Assembly: GCF_031157375.1 (NCBI RefSeq)
Contig: NZ_JAVIFV010000003.1
Location: 186,001-250,000 of the forward strand
DNA: 64,000 nt
Reading direction: 5' to 3'
DNA from: Sphingosinicella sp. LHD-64
GTDB taxonomy: Bacteria; Pseudomonadota; Alphaproteobacteria; Sphingomonadales; Sphingomonadaceae
The notes below the pieces were generated by a model, which did not search any database, was not told where the DNA came from, and saw only the letters and a program-made list of their open reading frames with translations. The first letter of the stretch is position 1; the number at the start of each line of letters is the position of its first letter. Made by a program: the position numbers and the translations under genes. Positions 9,007 through 17,888 of this stretch are shown one piece after another.

Positions 9007-10881
9007 ATGAAGTTCGTCGGCAAGGTCTGGAGGCTGCTGGTCGGGATCAAGGACGCGCTGGTCCTCATCTTCCTGCTGCTCTTCTTCGGCGGGCTCTACG
9101 CCCTGCTCTCGGCGAGCCCCTATGACGGCAGCGCCCGCGATGGCACGCTCCGGCTCGATCTCGCCGGCGCGATCGTGGAGCAGCCGGCGGAGGAAAGCGC
9201 GCTGGCCGCGCTCGGCGGCGGATCGGTGACGCGCGAATATCGCCTCGCCGAGGTCGTGCGGTCGCTCGACGCCGCGGCGGAGAACAGCCGCATCCGGGCC
9301 GTCGCGCTCGATCTCGACATCTTCACCGGCGGCGGCCAGACCGCGATCGCCGATGTCGGCGCCGCGCTCGACCGGGTGCGGCGCGCCGGCAAGCGCGTCG
9401 TCGCATATGCGACCGGCTATACCGACGACAGCTACCAGCTCGCCGCCCATGCCGACGAGATCTGGCTCGATCCCTTGGGTGTGGTCGTGATCGCCGGGCC
9501 GGGCGGCGCCAGCCTCTATTATGCCGGGCTGATGGAGCGGCTCGGCATCACCGCCAACGTCTACCGGGTCGGCACCTACAAGTCGGCGGTCGAGCCCTAT
9601 ACGCGCAGCGACATGTCCCCGGAGGCGCGCGAGGCGAGCCAGGCGCTCGCCGACGGGCTCTGGCAGACCTGGCAGCAGGACGTCCGCCAGGCGCGGCCGC
9701 GCGCCAACATCGCCGGCTGGGTGCAGGACCCGCAGGCCTTCATCCAGGCCGCGAACGGCGACCTGGCGCAAGCGGCGCGGCGGGCGGGACTGGTCGACCG
9801 GGTCGGCGATCGCGTCGCCTTCGGCCGGCGCATAGCCGAACTCGGCGGCGCGGGCGAGGCGAGCGTGCCCGGCAGCTACCGGGCGGTCCACTATGACGCG
9901 TGGGCCGCGGAGAATCCGCTGAGCCGTTCGGGCCAGATCGGCGTGCTCACCGTCGCCGGCACGATCGTCGACGGCCACGCCGCGCTCGGCACGGCCGGGG
10001 CCGAGACGGTGGTCGAAACGCTGGAGACCGGACTCAGGAACAACACGCTGCGCGCGCTCGTCGTCCGGGTCGACTCGCCCGGCGGATCGGTGATCGCCTC
10101 GGAGCGGATCCGCCGCGCCATCCTGGGCGTGCGCGAGCGCGGCATCCCGGTGGTGATCTCGTTCGGCTCGGTGGCGGCCAGCGGCGGCTACTGGATCGCG
10201 ACCGCCGGCGACACGATCATGGCCGAGCCTTCGACGATCACCGGATCGATCGGCGTGTTCGGCATCCTGCCGAGCTTCCAGGGCACGCTGCAGCGGATCG
10301 GCGTCGGCGCCGACGGGGTGCGCACCACGCCGCTCTCCGGCGAGCCGGACCTGCTGCGCGGCCCTTCCGAAGAGGCGAGCCGGCTGCTGCAGACCGGCGT
10401 CGATGGCACCTACCGGCGCTTCATCGGCCTCGTCTCGCGGGCCCGGCGGCTGCCGCCGGCGCGGGTCAACGAGATCGGCCAGGGGCGGGTCTGGGCCGGC
10501 GGAACCGCCCGGCAGATCGGCCTGGTCGACCGCTTCGGCTCGCTCAATGACGCGATTGCCGAGGCGGCGCGGCGCGCGAACATCGCCGCCGAGGATGCCC
10601 GCCCGGTATTCCTCGACAAGCCGCCGAGCTTCTGGGCACAGCTGCTGCGCGGCGTCGCCGAGGGCGAGAATACGGCGCGCGCGCCGGATGCCTTCTCGCG
10701 CCTCGCGCAGCGGCCACAAACCGTGCTGACCCGGGTGCTGGCAGACGCCGAGGCAATGCTGGACGGCCCGGCGATCCAGGCCCGCTGCCTCGAATGCCCG
10801 GCAATCGCGCCGGTGCGGCGGGCGCGGGGGGCGGACGACTCGCTGATCGGGCGCCTGCTGGCGCTGGTCTGGCGACCGTGA
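9007..10881 (+). CDS. sppA: Signal peptide peptidase SppA, long (67K) type
   Basis: 624 residues, the double-domain form. One transmembrane helix (about 17-36) anchors it in the inner membrane with the catalytic part in the periplasm. The catalytic Lys192 lies in GTYKSAVEPY in the first half and the nucleophile Ser392 in VAASGGYWIAT in the second half, the same Lys/Ser dyad spacing as E. coli SppA. AAGGAGG precedes the start. SppA degrades cleaved signal peptides in the membrane. Its stop overlaps the GTG start of the next gene by 4 bases (GTGA), suggesting translational coupling. Confidence 0.96.
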   Translation: MKFVGKVWRLLVGIKDALVLIFLLLFFGGLYALLSASPYDGSARDGTLRLDLAGAIVEQPAEESALAALGGGSVTREYRLAEVVRSLDAAAENSRIRAVALDLDIFTGGGQTAIADVGAALDRVRRAGKRVVAYATGYTDDSYQLAAHADEIWLDPLGVVVIAGPGGASLYYAGLMERLGITANVYRVGTYKSAVEPYTRSDMSPEAREASQALADGLWQTWQQDVRQARPRANIAGWVQDPQAFIQAANGDLAQAARRAGLVDRVGDRVAFGRRIAELGGAGEASVPGSYRAVHYDAWAAENPLSRSGQIGVLTVAGTIVDGHAALGTAGAETVVETLETGLRNNTLRALVVRVDSPGGSVIASERIRRAILGVRERGIPVVISFGSVAASGGYWIATAGDTIMAEPSTITGSIGVFGILPSFQGTLQRIGVGADGVRTTPLSGEPDLLRGPSEEASRLLQTGVDGTYRRFIGLVSRARRLPPARVNEIGQGRVWAGGTARQIGLVDRFGSLNDAIAEAARRANIAAEDARPVFLDKPPSFWAQLLRGVAEGENTARAPDAFSRLAQRPQTVLTRVLADAEAMLDGPAIQARCLECPAIAPVRRARGADDSLIGRLLALVWRP

Positions 10882-11423
10882 CGATTCGGCTGGCGACGCC
10901 GGAAGATGCCGGAGCGATTGCGGAAATCTATGCGCCCTACGTGACCGGCTCGGCGGTCTCGTTCGAGACCGAGCCGCCGGACGCCGCGATGGTCCGCGAG
11001 CGAATGGCAGCGGGCGATGGCCTCTATCCCTGGCTCGTGTTCGAGGAGCCGGACGGGACGATCGCCGGCTACGCCTATGCCACCCAGTTCCGTGCCCGCC
11101 GCGCCTATCGCTTCACCGTCGAGGCGACCGTCTACGTGCGCGGGGACCGGCACGGCCGCGGTATCGGCGCGCGGCTCTACGAGACGCTGTTCGCGCTGCT
11201 GACTGACCAGGGCTTCACCCAGGCGATCGTCGCCATCACCCTGCCCAACGACCCGAGCATCAAGCTGCACCGGGCCCAAGGCTTCACCGAAGCGGGCGTC
11301 TACCGCGACGTCGGCCACAAGCTCGCCGAATGGCGCAGCGTCGCGATCTGGCAGCGCCCGCTCGCGCCACCCGCCGCGAACCCGGCCGAGCCGCGCCCGG
11401 TACACGAGGCCTGGCGGGGCTGA
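10878..11423 (+). CDS. GNAT N-acetyltransferase, phosphinothricin-acetyltransferase-like
   Basis: 181 residues from GTG 10878, which overlaps the sppA stop (GTGA). The N-terminus TIRLATPEDAGAIAEIYAPYV and VSFETEPP are typical of the phosphinothricin/methionine sulfone acetyltransferase subgroup; the acetyl-CoA loop is HGRGIGARLY, and LPNDPSIKLHRAQGF matches the conserved C-terminal motif. The family acetylates the amino group of glutamate-analogue toxins or methionine sulfone/sulfoximine using acetyl-CoA in the cytoplasm. The exact substrate cannot be fixed. A Pro-rich tail of about 20 residues extends beyond the usual end. Confidence 0.9.
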   Translation: MTIRLATPEDAGAIAEIYAPYVTGSAVSFETEPPDAAMVRERMAAGDGLYPWLVFEEPDGTIAGYAYATQFRARRAYRFTVEATVYVRGDRHGRGIGARLYETLFALLTDQGFTQAIVAITLPNDPSIKLHRAQGFTEAGVYRDVGHKLAEWRSVAIWQRPLAPPAANPAEPRPVHEAWRG

Positions 11424-11506
11424 CGAAGCGTCCCGTTCCGGGGCAGGATTTTCTTAACCCTGTTCCGGTCTCGACAGACCGGGCCGCGACGCGTCAGTTC
11501 GCGCCC

Positions 11507-12451
11507 ATGGACCGGCGTTTCCTCATCGCACTCGTGCTCGCCTGCCTGTTCGTGGCGATTCCCTCGCACGGCCAGGTGCCGCCCGCGCCGTTCACCGTGC
11601 AGGAGAGCGGCAACGGGTTCGCGACGCTTGCCGAGGCCGTCGCGGCGATCGGCGACGGCAGCGGCACGATCCTGATCGCGCCCGGCCGCTACCGCCAGTG
11701 CGCGGTGCAGAACGGGGGAGAGATCGCCTATGTGGCCCAGCAGGCGGGGACGGTGATCTTCGACGGCGTCGCCTGCGAGGGCAAGGCGGCGCTCGTCCTC
11801 GACGGCCGCGCCGCCCGGATCGAGGGCCTCGTCTTCCAGAACATCCGCGTGCCCGACATGAACGGCGCCGGTATCCGGCTCGAGACCGGCGATCTCACCG
11901 TGCGCGAGACGATGTTCCGGAGCGGCGAGAACGGCATCCTCGTGTCCAACGACCATGGAGGCACGATCCGGATCGAGCACTCGACCTTCTCCGGCCTCGG
12001 CGGCTGCCCGGAAAATGCCGGCTGCGCCCATTCGATCTACAACAGCGGCACCGGCACGCTGATCGTCACCCGGACCCGCTTCGAGCGCGGCACGGGCGGC
12101 CATTATCTCAAGAGCCGCGGCCGGCGGATCGAGGTCACCGAATCGAGCTTCGACGACAGCCAGGGCCAGGCGACCAACTACATGATCGACCTCTCCAACG
12201 GCGCCACCGGCACGATCGCCGGCAACACCTTCGTCCAGGGCGAAAACAAGGAAAATTACAGCGCCCTGATCATGGTCGCGGCGGAGGGCGCCGAGCATCG
12301 TTCGGCGGGGCTTTCCGTCACCGGCAATCAGGCCGATCTCGCCCCGGGCGTCGACCGGCGGACCGCCTTCGTGGCCGATGCGAGCGGCGATCCGATCACG
12401 ATCGCGAACAACCGCCTGGGGCCGCAGATCGCCCGGTTCGAGCAGCGCTAG
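11507..12451 (+). CDS. Secreted right-handed parallel beta-helix protein
   Basis: 314 residues from ATG 11507, with a signal peptide ending SHGQ. The start of the mature part, SGNGFATLAEAVAAIGDGSG, is the common opening of pectate-lyase-like beta-helix proteins, followed by short coils with repeated hydrophobic-Asn/Gly steps (IEGLVFQNIRV, IRIEHSTFSGL, IVTRTRFERG, IEVTESSFDD, IAGNTFVQG). These are the rungs of a parallel beta-helix. No clear pectate-lyase calcium or Arg catalytic motif was seen, so it may be a carbohydrate-binding or epimerase-like scaffold. Only four Cys. Function unknown beyond fold. Confidence 0.8.
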   Translation: MDRRFLIALVLACLFVAIPSHGQVPPAPFTVQESGNGFATLAEAVAAIGDGSGTILIAPGRYRQCAVQNGGEIAYVAQQAGTVIFDGVACEGKAALVLDGRAARIEGLVFQNIRVPDMNGAGIRLETGDLTVRETMFRSGENGILVSNDHGGTIRIEHSTFSGLGGCPENAGCAHSIYNSGTGTLIVTRTRFERGTGGHYLKSRGRRIEVTESSFDDSQGQATNYMIDLSNGATGTIAGNTFVQGENKENYSALIMVAAEGAEHRSAGLSVTGNQADLAPGVDRRTAFVADASGDPITIANNRLGPQIARFEQR

Positions 12452-12476
12452 GCTCTTTCCGAAACACGAACAGGTC

Positions 12477-12560
12477 GTCACCCTGAACTTGTTTCAGGGT
12501 CCAGCTGGTCACTTGCCCGGGCGGTGGAGACCTGGATGCTGAAACAAGTTCAGCATGATG
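12477..12560. repeat. Dispersed palindromic element (CTGAACTTGTTTCAG type)
   Basis: Begins GTCA and contains perfect 15-base arms, CTGAACTTGTTTCAG (12483-12497) and its reverse complement (12539-12553), separated by 41 bases; each arm is also partly self-complementary. It ends CAGCATGATG. Intergenic, between a beta-helix gene and gdx. Confidence 0.75.
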
Positions 12561-12662
12561 ATGTGAGTGGGCGGAGCGTCCGGCTTCCAGTCTTGACCCC
12601 GCCCGCCGTCGCCCTAGATAGGCGCGGCGAGGCCACGCCCTCCCCCTTTCACGGGTACAAGT

Positions 12663-12698
12663 CCGGGACGGCCCGGCTCTTTTTCAAAGGAGAGCCGG
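12663..12698 (+). promoter_or_regulatory. Riboswitch-like leader of gdx (guanidine-II/mini-ykkC candidate)
   Basis: Two mutually exclusive hairpins precede gdx. One is CCGGG-ACGG-CCCGG (12663-12676), a stem with an ACGR tetraloop as in guanidine-II RNAs. The other is an 8-bp perfect stem (12673-12680 with 12691-12698) that encloses the Shine-Dalgarno AAGGAG (12687-12692) and uses the 3' arm of the first. A second ACGG occurs at 12651-12654, but I see no clean stem round it. Forming the ACGG hairpin would free the ribosome site, giving an ON switch. Confidence 0.6.
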
Positions 12699-12699
12699 C

Positions 12700-13020
12700 A
12701 TGGCTTGGCTGTTTTTGATCGTCGCGGGATTGCTCGAGGTCCTCTGGGCCTATTCGATGAAGCTGTCGGAGGGGTTCACCCGCCCCGGAGCGTCGGCGGT
12801 GACGATCGTCGCGATGATCTTCAGCTTCGGTTTGCTCTCGATCGCGATGCGCGCGCTGCCGCTCGGCACCGCCTATACGGTCTGGACCGGGATCGGTGCG
12901 GTCGGCGCCTTCCTGGTCGGCATCGTCGTGCTCGGCGAGCAGGTGAGCGCGTTGCGCATCGCTGCGGCGGTGATGATCGTCGGCGGCCTCGTCCTGATGA
13001 AGGTGTCGACGACGGCTTGA
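12700..13020 (+). CDS. gdx: Guanidinium exporter Gdx (SMR family, formerly SugE)
   Basis: 106 residues with four hydrophobic helices, the small multidrug resistance fold. The residues that mark the Gdx subtype are all present: Glu13 (LLEVLWAY), Ser42, Tyr59 and Trp62. These proteins work as antiparallel dimers in the inner membrane and export guanidinium in exchange for protons. AAGGAG lies 7 bases upstream inside a potential sequestering hairpin. The ACGG-loop leader RNA supports guanidine control and the guanidinium assignment over a general drug pump. Confidence 0.92.
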   Translation: MAWLFLIVAGLLEVLWAYSMKLSEGFTRPGASAVTIVAMIFSFGLLSIAMRALPLGTAYTVWTGIGAVGAFLVGIVVLGEQVSALRIAAAVMIVGGLVLMKVSTTA

Positions 13021-13029
13021 GCCAAGATC

Positions 13030-13111
13030 GTCATTGCGAGCGACGCGAAGCAATCCGGTACGGCTTTCGAGTCAGGCTGGATTGCTTCGTCGCTTCGCTC
13101 CTCGCAATGAC
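13030..13111. repeat. Dispersed palindromic element (GTCATTGCGAG type)
   Basis: Starts GTCATTGCGAG (13030-13040) and ends CTCGCAATGAC (13101-13111), with further internal complementarity (GAAGCAATCC and GGATTGCTTC-like arms). The same element type occurs at 19147-19275. It separates gdx from the dsbD-like gene. Confidence 0.85.
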
Positions 13112-13174
13112 GCCCTCCGCGGCCAGTCCACTGAACACCTCGCGCATGGGCCGCGCCATGCTATAGCGCGCGCG

Positions 13175-15232
13175 ATGACTCGGTTGGCGGCCGTCCTTTT
13201 CCTGCTTCTCGCATTGGTCGGCGCCGCTGGTCCGGCCGCCGCGCAGCCGCCGCAGCGGATGAACGTCAGCCTGGTGCCGGAGACGGAGGGCGTGCTGCCG
13301 GGCGGCACGATCACGCTCGCCTTCGTGATGCGGCCGACGGCGGGTTGGCACGGCTACTGGCGCAACCCGGGCGACGCCGGGGCGGAGCCGCGGGTCGACT
13401 GGCGCCTGCCGACCGGCTGGACGGCCGAGCCGCTGCAATATCCGGTGCCCGACCGGCTGCTCGTCATGGGCCTGATGAACTATGTCTACGAGCATGATTA
13501 CGCGTTGCTCGTGAACCTGAAGGTGCCCGAGACGGCCGAGCCCGGCGTCACCGTGCCGGTTGACGCGCGGCTCGATTATCTGGTCTGCACCAACGAGCTG
13601 TGCGTGCCCGAGACCGCCACGGTCTCGATCGAGCTCCACACGATCCAGCCGGGCGCACGCGATCCCGCCTTCGGGGCGTGGCGCCAAGCGCTGCCGCGGC
13701 CGCTCAATGAGCCGGCGCGCTTCCAGGTGGCGGGCAACCGCCTCAGGATCGCGATTCCTTTCCCGCAGGGGACCAATGTCGCCGCGCCCTATTTCTTCCC
13801 TATCACCACCGATGCGATGCGCCATTCCGAGCCGCAGACCGTCTCGCGCAGCGGCCAGTTCCTGATCGTCGAGGCGGGCGCCGGGGCGCAGGCCGCCTCG
13901 CTCCGGACGCTCGAGGGCGTGATCGAGATCGGCACCGGGACCGGCCTCCAGTTCGCTGCACGGCCCGGAGAGGTTCCGGCCGCCGGGGCGACGATCGCCG
14001 GGCCGGTCGAGAATGAAGGGGGGCAGGCGAGCGAGGCGGACGCGGGCGGCTCGATCCTGCTCGCTTTAATCGGTGCGCTGATCGGCGGCCTGATCCTCAA
14101 CGTCATGCCGTGTGTGTTTCCAATCCTGAGCCTCAAGGCATTGAGCCTCGCCCGCGTGGGCGCGGACAGCGGTGCGGCCCGGCGCGAGGCGCTGGCCTAT
14201 GCGGCCGGCGTGATCGGCACCTGCCTGGCGCTCGGCGGCGTGCTGCTGGCGGTGCGGGCCGGGGGCGCCGCGGCGGGCTGGGCATTCCAGCTGCAGGACC
14301 CGCGAGTGATCCTGCTGCTGCTGCTGCTCGTGACAGCGATCGCGCTCAACCTCGCCGGTCTGTTCCAGCTTCCCGCGCTGGCCGGTGGCGACGATCTCGC
14401 GCGGAGTGGGGGCACGAAAGGCGCCTTCTTCACCGGCGCGCTGGCTGCCTTCATCGCGACGCCCTGCACCGGGCCGTTCCTCGGCTTCGCGCTCGGCGCG
14501 GCGCTGGTGCTGCCGACCTGGGCCGGGCTCGCGGTGTTCGCCGGCCTGGGCCTCGGGCTGGCGCTCCCGTTCCTGCTCTTCGGCTTCGTGCCGGCGCTGC
14601 GCAATCTGCTGCCGAAGCCTGGCGCGTGGATGGAGACGCTCCAGCGCATCCTGTCCGTTCCGATGTTCCTGACCGCGCTCGGCCTGATCTGGGTGCTGGG
14701 CCGTCAGGCCGGCGTCGACGGCATGACGCTCGGCCTCGCCGCCGCACTGCTGCTCGGCCTCGGCCTGTGGTGGCTCGGGCGCAAGCAGGGCGGCGGGCGC
14801 ATCTGGCTCGCACTCGCGGTGATCGCCATCGCGGTAGTCGCACCCTTGCCCTTCGTCCGCACCGCCGCGCCGGCCGCGGCGGAGGCGAGCGCTGATCCGC
14901 TCGGCAGCGAGCCGTTCAGCGAGGCGCGTCTCGCGGAACTTCGCGCCGGCGGCACGCCGACCTTCGTCTATTTCACCGCCGACTGGTGCATCACCTGCAA
15001 GGTCAACGAACGCGCGGCCTTGGAGCAGGAGGAGGTGGCGGAGGCCTTCCGCGCCAGGGGCGTCCGCGTCCTCGTCGGCGACTGGACGCGCGGCGACGAG
15101 GCGATCGGCCGCTTCCTCGAACGCCACGGCCGCTCGGGCGTGCCCTTCTACCTCTATTACGCCCCCGGCCGCGAACCGGAGGTGCTGCCGCAGATCCTGA
15201 CGGTCGGCCGGCTGACGGCGCTCGGCGCCTGA
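13175..15232 (+). CDS. DsbD/ScsB-type transmembrane thiol:disulfide interchange protein
   Basis: 685 residues from ATG 13175 with a signal peptide ending AAAQ. Three parts are visible: a periplasmic N-domain with a Cys pair (VCTNELCVPE); a central membrane domain of about eight helices with Cys in MPCVFPILSLKA and ATPCTGPF; and a C-terminal thioredoxin-like domain with DWCITCK (Cys605, Cys608). Electrons pass from cytoplasmic thioredoxin through the membrane Cys pair to the outer thioredoxin domain and then to periplasmic partners. The large N-domain resembles ScsB-type proteins more than short CcdA. Transcribed alone, with a palindromic repeat upstream. Confidence 0.92.
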   Translation: MTRLAAVLFLLLALVGAAGPAAAQPPQRMNVSLVPETEGVLPGGTITLAFVMRPTAGWHGYWRNPGDAGAEPRVDWRLPTGWTAEPLQYPVPDRLLVMGLMNYVYEHDYALLVNLKVPETAEPGVTVPVDARLDYLVCTNELCVPETATVSIELHTIQPGARDPAFGAWRQALPRPLNEPARFQVAGNRLRIAIPFPQGTNVAAPYFFPITTDAMRHSEPQTVSRSGQFLIVEAGAGAQAASLRTLEGVIEIGTGTGLQFAARPGEVPAAGATIAGPVENEGGQASEADAGGSILLALIGALIGGLILNVMPCVFPILSLKALSLARVGADSGAARREALAYAAGVIGTCLALGGVLLAVRAGGAAAGWAFQLQDPRVILLLLLLVTAIALNLAGLFQLPALAGGDDLARSGGTKGAFFTGALAAFIATPCTGPFLGFALGAALVLPTWAGLAVFAGLGLGLALPFLLFGFVPALRNLLPKPGAWMETLQRILSVPMFLTALGLIWVLGRQAGVDGMTLGLAAALLLGLGLWWLGRKQGGGRIWLALAVIAIAVVAPLPFVRTAAPAAAEASADPLGSEPFSEARLAELRAGGTPTFVYFTADWCITCKVNERAALEQEEVAEAFRARGVRVLVGDWTRGDEAIGRFLERHGRSGVPFYLYYAPGREPEVLPQILTVGRLTALGA

Positions 15233-15246
15233 CAAGAGACGCATGA

Positions 15247-15272
15247 TGTGTTCCCGCTTCCGCGGGAACACA
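15247..15272. terminator. Symmetrical hairpin between convergent genes, possible bidirectional terminator
   Basis: Perfect 11-bp arms TGTGTTCCCGC and GCGGGAACACA enclose a TTCC loop, 14 bases after the dsbD-like stop and 9 bases before the end of the convergent amidohydrolase gene. There is no T-run, so termination is inferred from position only. Confidence 0.45.
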
Positions 15273-15281
15273 CTGGTTACA

Positions 15282-16967
15282 CTATCGACTCTGGCCGTTT
15301 GACCCCCGGCGGCGGTCGAACGCCTGCCGCCCGGCCACCCAGGTCTCGATCACCTGCGTCTCGCGGATCGCGTTCGGATCGGATGTCTGGAAGATATCCC
15401 GGTCGAGGAACAGGAAGTCGGCATAGCGCCCGGGCTCCAGCGTCCCGATCTGCTCCTCGGCGAAGCCGGCATAGGCCGCGCCGCGGGTGAAGGCGTCGAA
15501 CGCCTGCTCGAGCGTCAGCCTCTGTTCGGGCAGCCATCCGCCGGGCGGCTGCCCCTGCGCATCCTGCCGGCTGATCGCTGCGGCGAGGCCGTGGAACGGG
15601 TTCGGGTTCTCGACCGGGAAATCCGAGCCGAAGGCGATCGGCACATCATTGGCGAGCATCGAGCGCCAGGCATAGGCGCCCTGCAGCCGCTCCATGCCCA
15701 TCCGCACCTCGGCCATCCGCCAGTCCGAGGTCTCGTGCACCGGCTGCATCGACGCGATGATGCCGTGCCGGGCGAAGCGCGGCAGATCGACCGGATCGAC
15801 GATCTGGGCGTGCTCGATCCGCCAGCGCCGATCTCCCGTATAGGTATCGGATAGTTCCTCGATCGCGCCGAGCAGTTCGGCATTGGCCCGATCGCCGATC
15901 GCGTGGACCGCGACCTGGAAATTGTCCATGGCCGCGCGGCTCATCAGATTCTTGAGCACCGTATCGGTGAGCAGCATGAGTCCGCGCTGTCCGGGGGCGT
16001 CGCGATAGTCCTGCTTGAGCAGGGCGCCGCGCGAGCCGAGCGCGCCATCGAGGACGAGCTTCACCCCCACCATCCGGAGGCGTCCGTCGTAGAGCCACGG
16101 CGTCGGCCGCGTGCCGGCGGTGGCGAGCAGCGCATCGACCCCCGCCGCGTAGGAGAGGATGCGCAGGTTGAGCTGGTTGTTGTCGCCGGCGCGGCGGATC
16201 GTGCTCCAGTCCTCGATGCTCGTCCCCATGTCGGCAACGCCGGTGAGGCCGTTCGACAGCAGGATCTCCTGCGCGCGCGCAAGGGCGCGATCGCGCTGGA
16301 CCGGGAGCGGCGGCGGCACGGCGCGCTGCATCAGCTCCATGGCGGTGTCGACGAAAATCCCGGTTGGCGCCGCATTCGCGCCGCGGCCGGCCCGCTCGAT
16401 CCGGCCGCCGGCCGGCGCCTGCGACTGGGCGGTGATCTGCGCCTCGGTCATCGCGACCGTGTTCGCCCAGCCGGCATGGCCGTCGACCCGCTCCAGCCAG
16501 ACCGGCCGGCCCGGCACGACGGCGTCGAGATCGGCGGCGGTCGGGAAGCGGCCGAGGCCCCAGCGCTCCTGGTTCCAGCCGCGCCCGATGATCCAGCGCG
16601 GGCTCGGGTTGGCGGCGGCGTATTGGGCGATGCGCTGCTGCGCCTCCTGCAGCGAGTTCGTATCGGACAGGTCGAGCGTCAGCGCGCCCATGCCGAGGCC
16701 CATGACATGGCCATGCGCGTCGATGAGGCCGGGGATCACCGTCCGGCCCCGCCCGTCGAGCAGGTAGCGCGGCCGTTCAGGGCGGCGGTCGCCGCGCCGG
16801 AGGAGCTGCTTCACCCGGCCGTCGTCGCCGATCACCATGCCGTTGAAGCGGAACAGCCGCCCGTCCTCGCGCATGGTGTAGCCGTTGACATTGTCGACGA
16901 GCTGATCGGCGAGCGCCGGCGTGGCGGCGACGAGGATCGCCGCGAGGAACAGCAACAGACGCTTCAA
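15282..16967 (-). CDS. Exported amidohydrolase, YtcJ-like
   Basis: 561 residues from a TTG start at 16967 that overlaps the stop of the upstream dehydrogenase (TTGA), so the two are probably translationally coupled. A signal peptide (RLLLFLAAILVAATPALA) is followed by the metal-binding HxH motif in IDAHGHVMG (His85, His87), a His in QVAVHAIGDRAN, RWRIEHAQ with the next metal His, and the Asp in FGSDFPVENPNP. This is the YtcJ-like branch of the metal-dependent hydrolases, which cleave amides or N-acyl compounds. Export suggests a periplasmic substrate. The substrate cannot be inferred. Confidence 0.9.
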   Translation of the reverse strand: MKRLLLFLAAILVAATPALADQLVDNVNGYTMREDGRLFRFNGMVIGDDGRVKQLLRRGDRRPERPRYLLDGRGRTVIPGLIDAHGHVMGLGMGALTLDLSDTNSLQEAQQRIAQYAAANPSPRWIIGRGWNQERWGLGRFPTAADLDAVVPGRPVWLERVDGHAGWANTVAMTEAQITAQSQAPAGGRIERAGRGANAAPTGIFVDTAMELMQRAVPPPLPVQRDRALARAQEILLSNGLTGVADMGTSIEDWSTIRRAGDNNQLNLRILSYAAGVDALLATAGTRPTPWLYDGRLRMVGVKLVLDGALGSRGALLKQDYRDAPGQRGLMLLTDTVLKNLMSRAAMDNFQVAVHAIGDRANAELLGAIEELSDTYTGDRRWRIEHAQIVDPVDLPRFARHGIIASMQPVHETSDWRMAEVRMGMERLQGAYAWRSMLANDVPIAFGSDFPVENPNPFHGLAAAISRQDAQGQPPGGWLPEQRLTLEQAFDAFTRGAAYAGFAEEQIGTLEPGRYADFLFLDRDIFQTSDPNAIRETQVIETWVAGRQAFDRRRGSNGQSR

Positions 16968-17830
16968 GGCTCCAGCCTCCGGACCAGTGAAGAGGTGTCC
17001 TGCCGCGCGCCGCCGATCGCCTGCACGTCGGCATAGAATTGATCGACCAGAGCGGTGAGCGCGAGACGGGAGCCGTTGGCGCGCGCCTCTTCGAGCGCGA
17101 GCCCGAGATCCTTGCGCATCCAGTCGACCGCGAAGCCGAAATCGAACTCGCCCTTGTCCATCGTCGCCCAGCGATTGACCATCTGCCAGCTCTGCGCGGC
17201 GCCGCCCGAGACCGCCTCGAACACCTTTCCGGGGTCGAGGCCGGCGCGGTGGGTGAAATGGATCGCCTCGGCGAGGCCCTGGACGATTCCGGCGATGCAG
17301 ATCTGGTTGACCATCTTGGTGAGCTGGCCGCTCCCCGCCGGCCCGACATGGACGATCCGCGCCGCATAGGCCTGCATCAACGGCGTCGCGGCGGCGATCG
17401 CGGCGTCGGTGCCGCCGCACATGATCGAGAGCTTGCCGTTCTCGGCCCCAGCCTGGCCGCCCGAGACCGGGGCGTCGACGCTGTGGAGATCCCGCCTCTC
17501 CGCCTCTTCGGCCAGTTGCCGGGCGATGCGGGCGGAGACGGTGGTGTGGTCGATGAAGACCGCGCCGGGCCGCATCGCGCTGAAGGCGCCGTCCGGCCCC
17601 AGCGTCACCGCCTCGACATCGGCGTCGGCGCCGACGCAGGCGATCACCGCGTCGGCTTCGGCCGCCGCGTCGGCCGCGCTTGCCGCGCCGGTGCCGCCGT
17701 AGCTCTGGATCCAGGCCTCGACCTTGGCCGGGCTGCGATTGTAGACGGTGAGCGCGTGCCCGGCGGAAGCGAGATGCCGGGCCATCGGCGCGCCCATGAC
17801 GCCGAGCCCGAGGAAAGCGATGCGTGCCAT
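16964..17830 (-). CDS. NAD(P)-dependent beta-hydroxyacid dehydrogenase (3-hydroxyisobutyrate dehydrogenase family)
   Basis: 288 residues from ATG 17830; longer readings add an Arg-rich tail unlike the family. The N-terminus has the family signature IAFLGLGVMGAPMARHLASAG (residues 3-23), the substrate loop DAPVSGGQAGAENGKL and the catalytic-lysine motif GSGQLTKMVNQICIAG. Enzymes of this family oxidise 3-hydroxyisobutyrate, tartronate semialdehyde or related acids, or reduce succinic semialdehyde. Specificity is open. It is the first gene of a two-gene unit with the amidohydrolase and is divergent from ilvA, 58 bases away. Confidence 0.92.
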   Translation of the reverse strand: MARIAFLGLGVMGAPMARHLASAGHALTVYNRSPAKVEAWIQSYGGTGAASAADAAAEADAVIACVGADADVEAVTLGPDGAFSAMRPGAVFIDHTTVSARIARQLAEEAERRDLHSVDAPVSGGQAGAENGKLSIMCGGTDAAIAAATPLMQAYAARIVHVGPAGSGQLTKMVNQICIAGIVQGLAEAIHFTHRAGLDPGKVFEAVSGGAAQSWQMVNRWATMDKGEFDFGFAVDWMRKDLGLALEEARANGSRLALTALVDQFYADVQAIGGARQDTSSLVRRLEP

Positions 17831-17888
17831 GGGCCCCGCGATAAGGCCTGTTTGCCGTCGGCGCCAGATGGGTCTAGGGCTCGCTCCC

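Noticed and set aside
8917-10719. 600-codon minus-strand open frame opposite sppA
   Set aside because: sppA carries the catalytic Lys and Ser in the right order; the opposite frame has no signature and is a GC artefact.
15282-17420. Longer 712-residue reading of the amidohydrolase
   Set aside because: The first 150 residues are the shadow of the dehydrogenase gene in another frame. The signal peptide starting at TTG 16967 fits the family.
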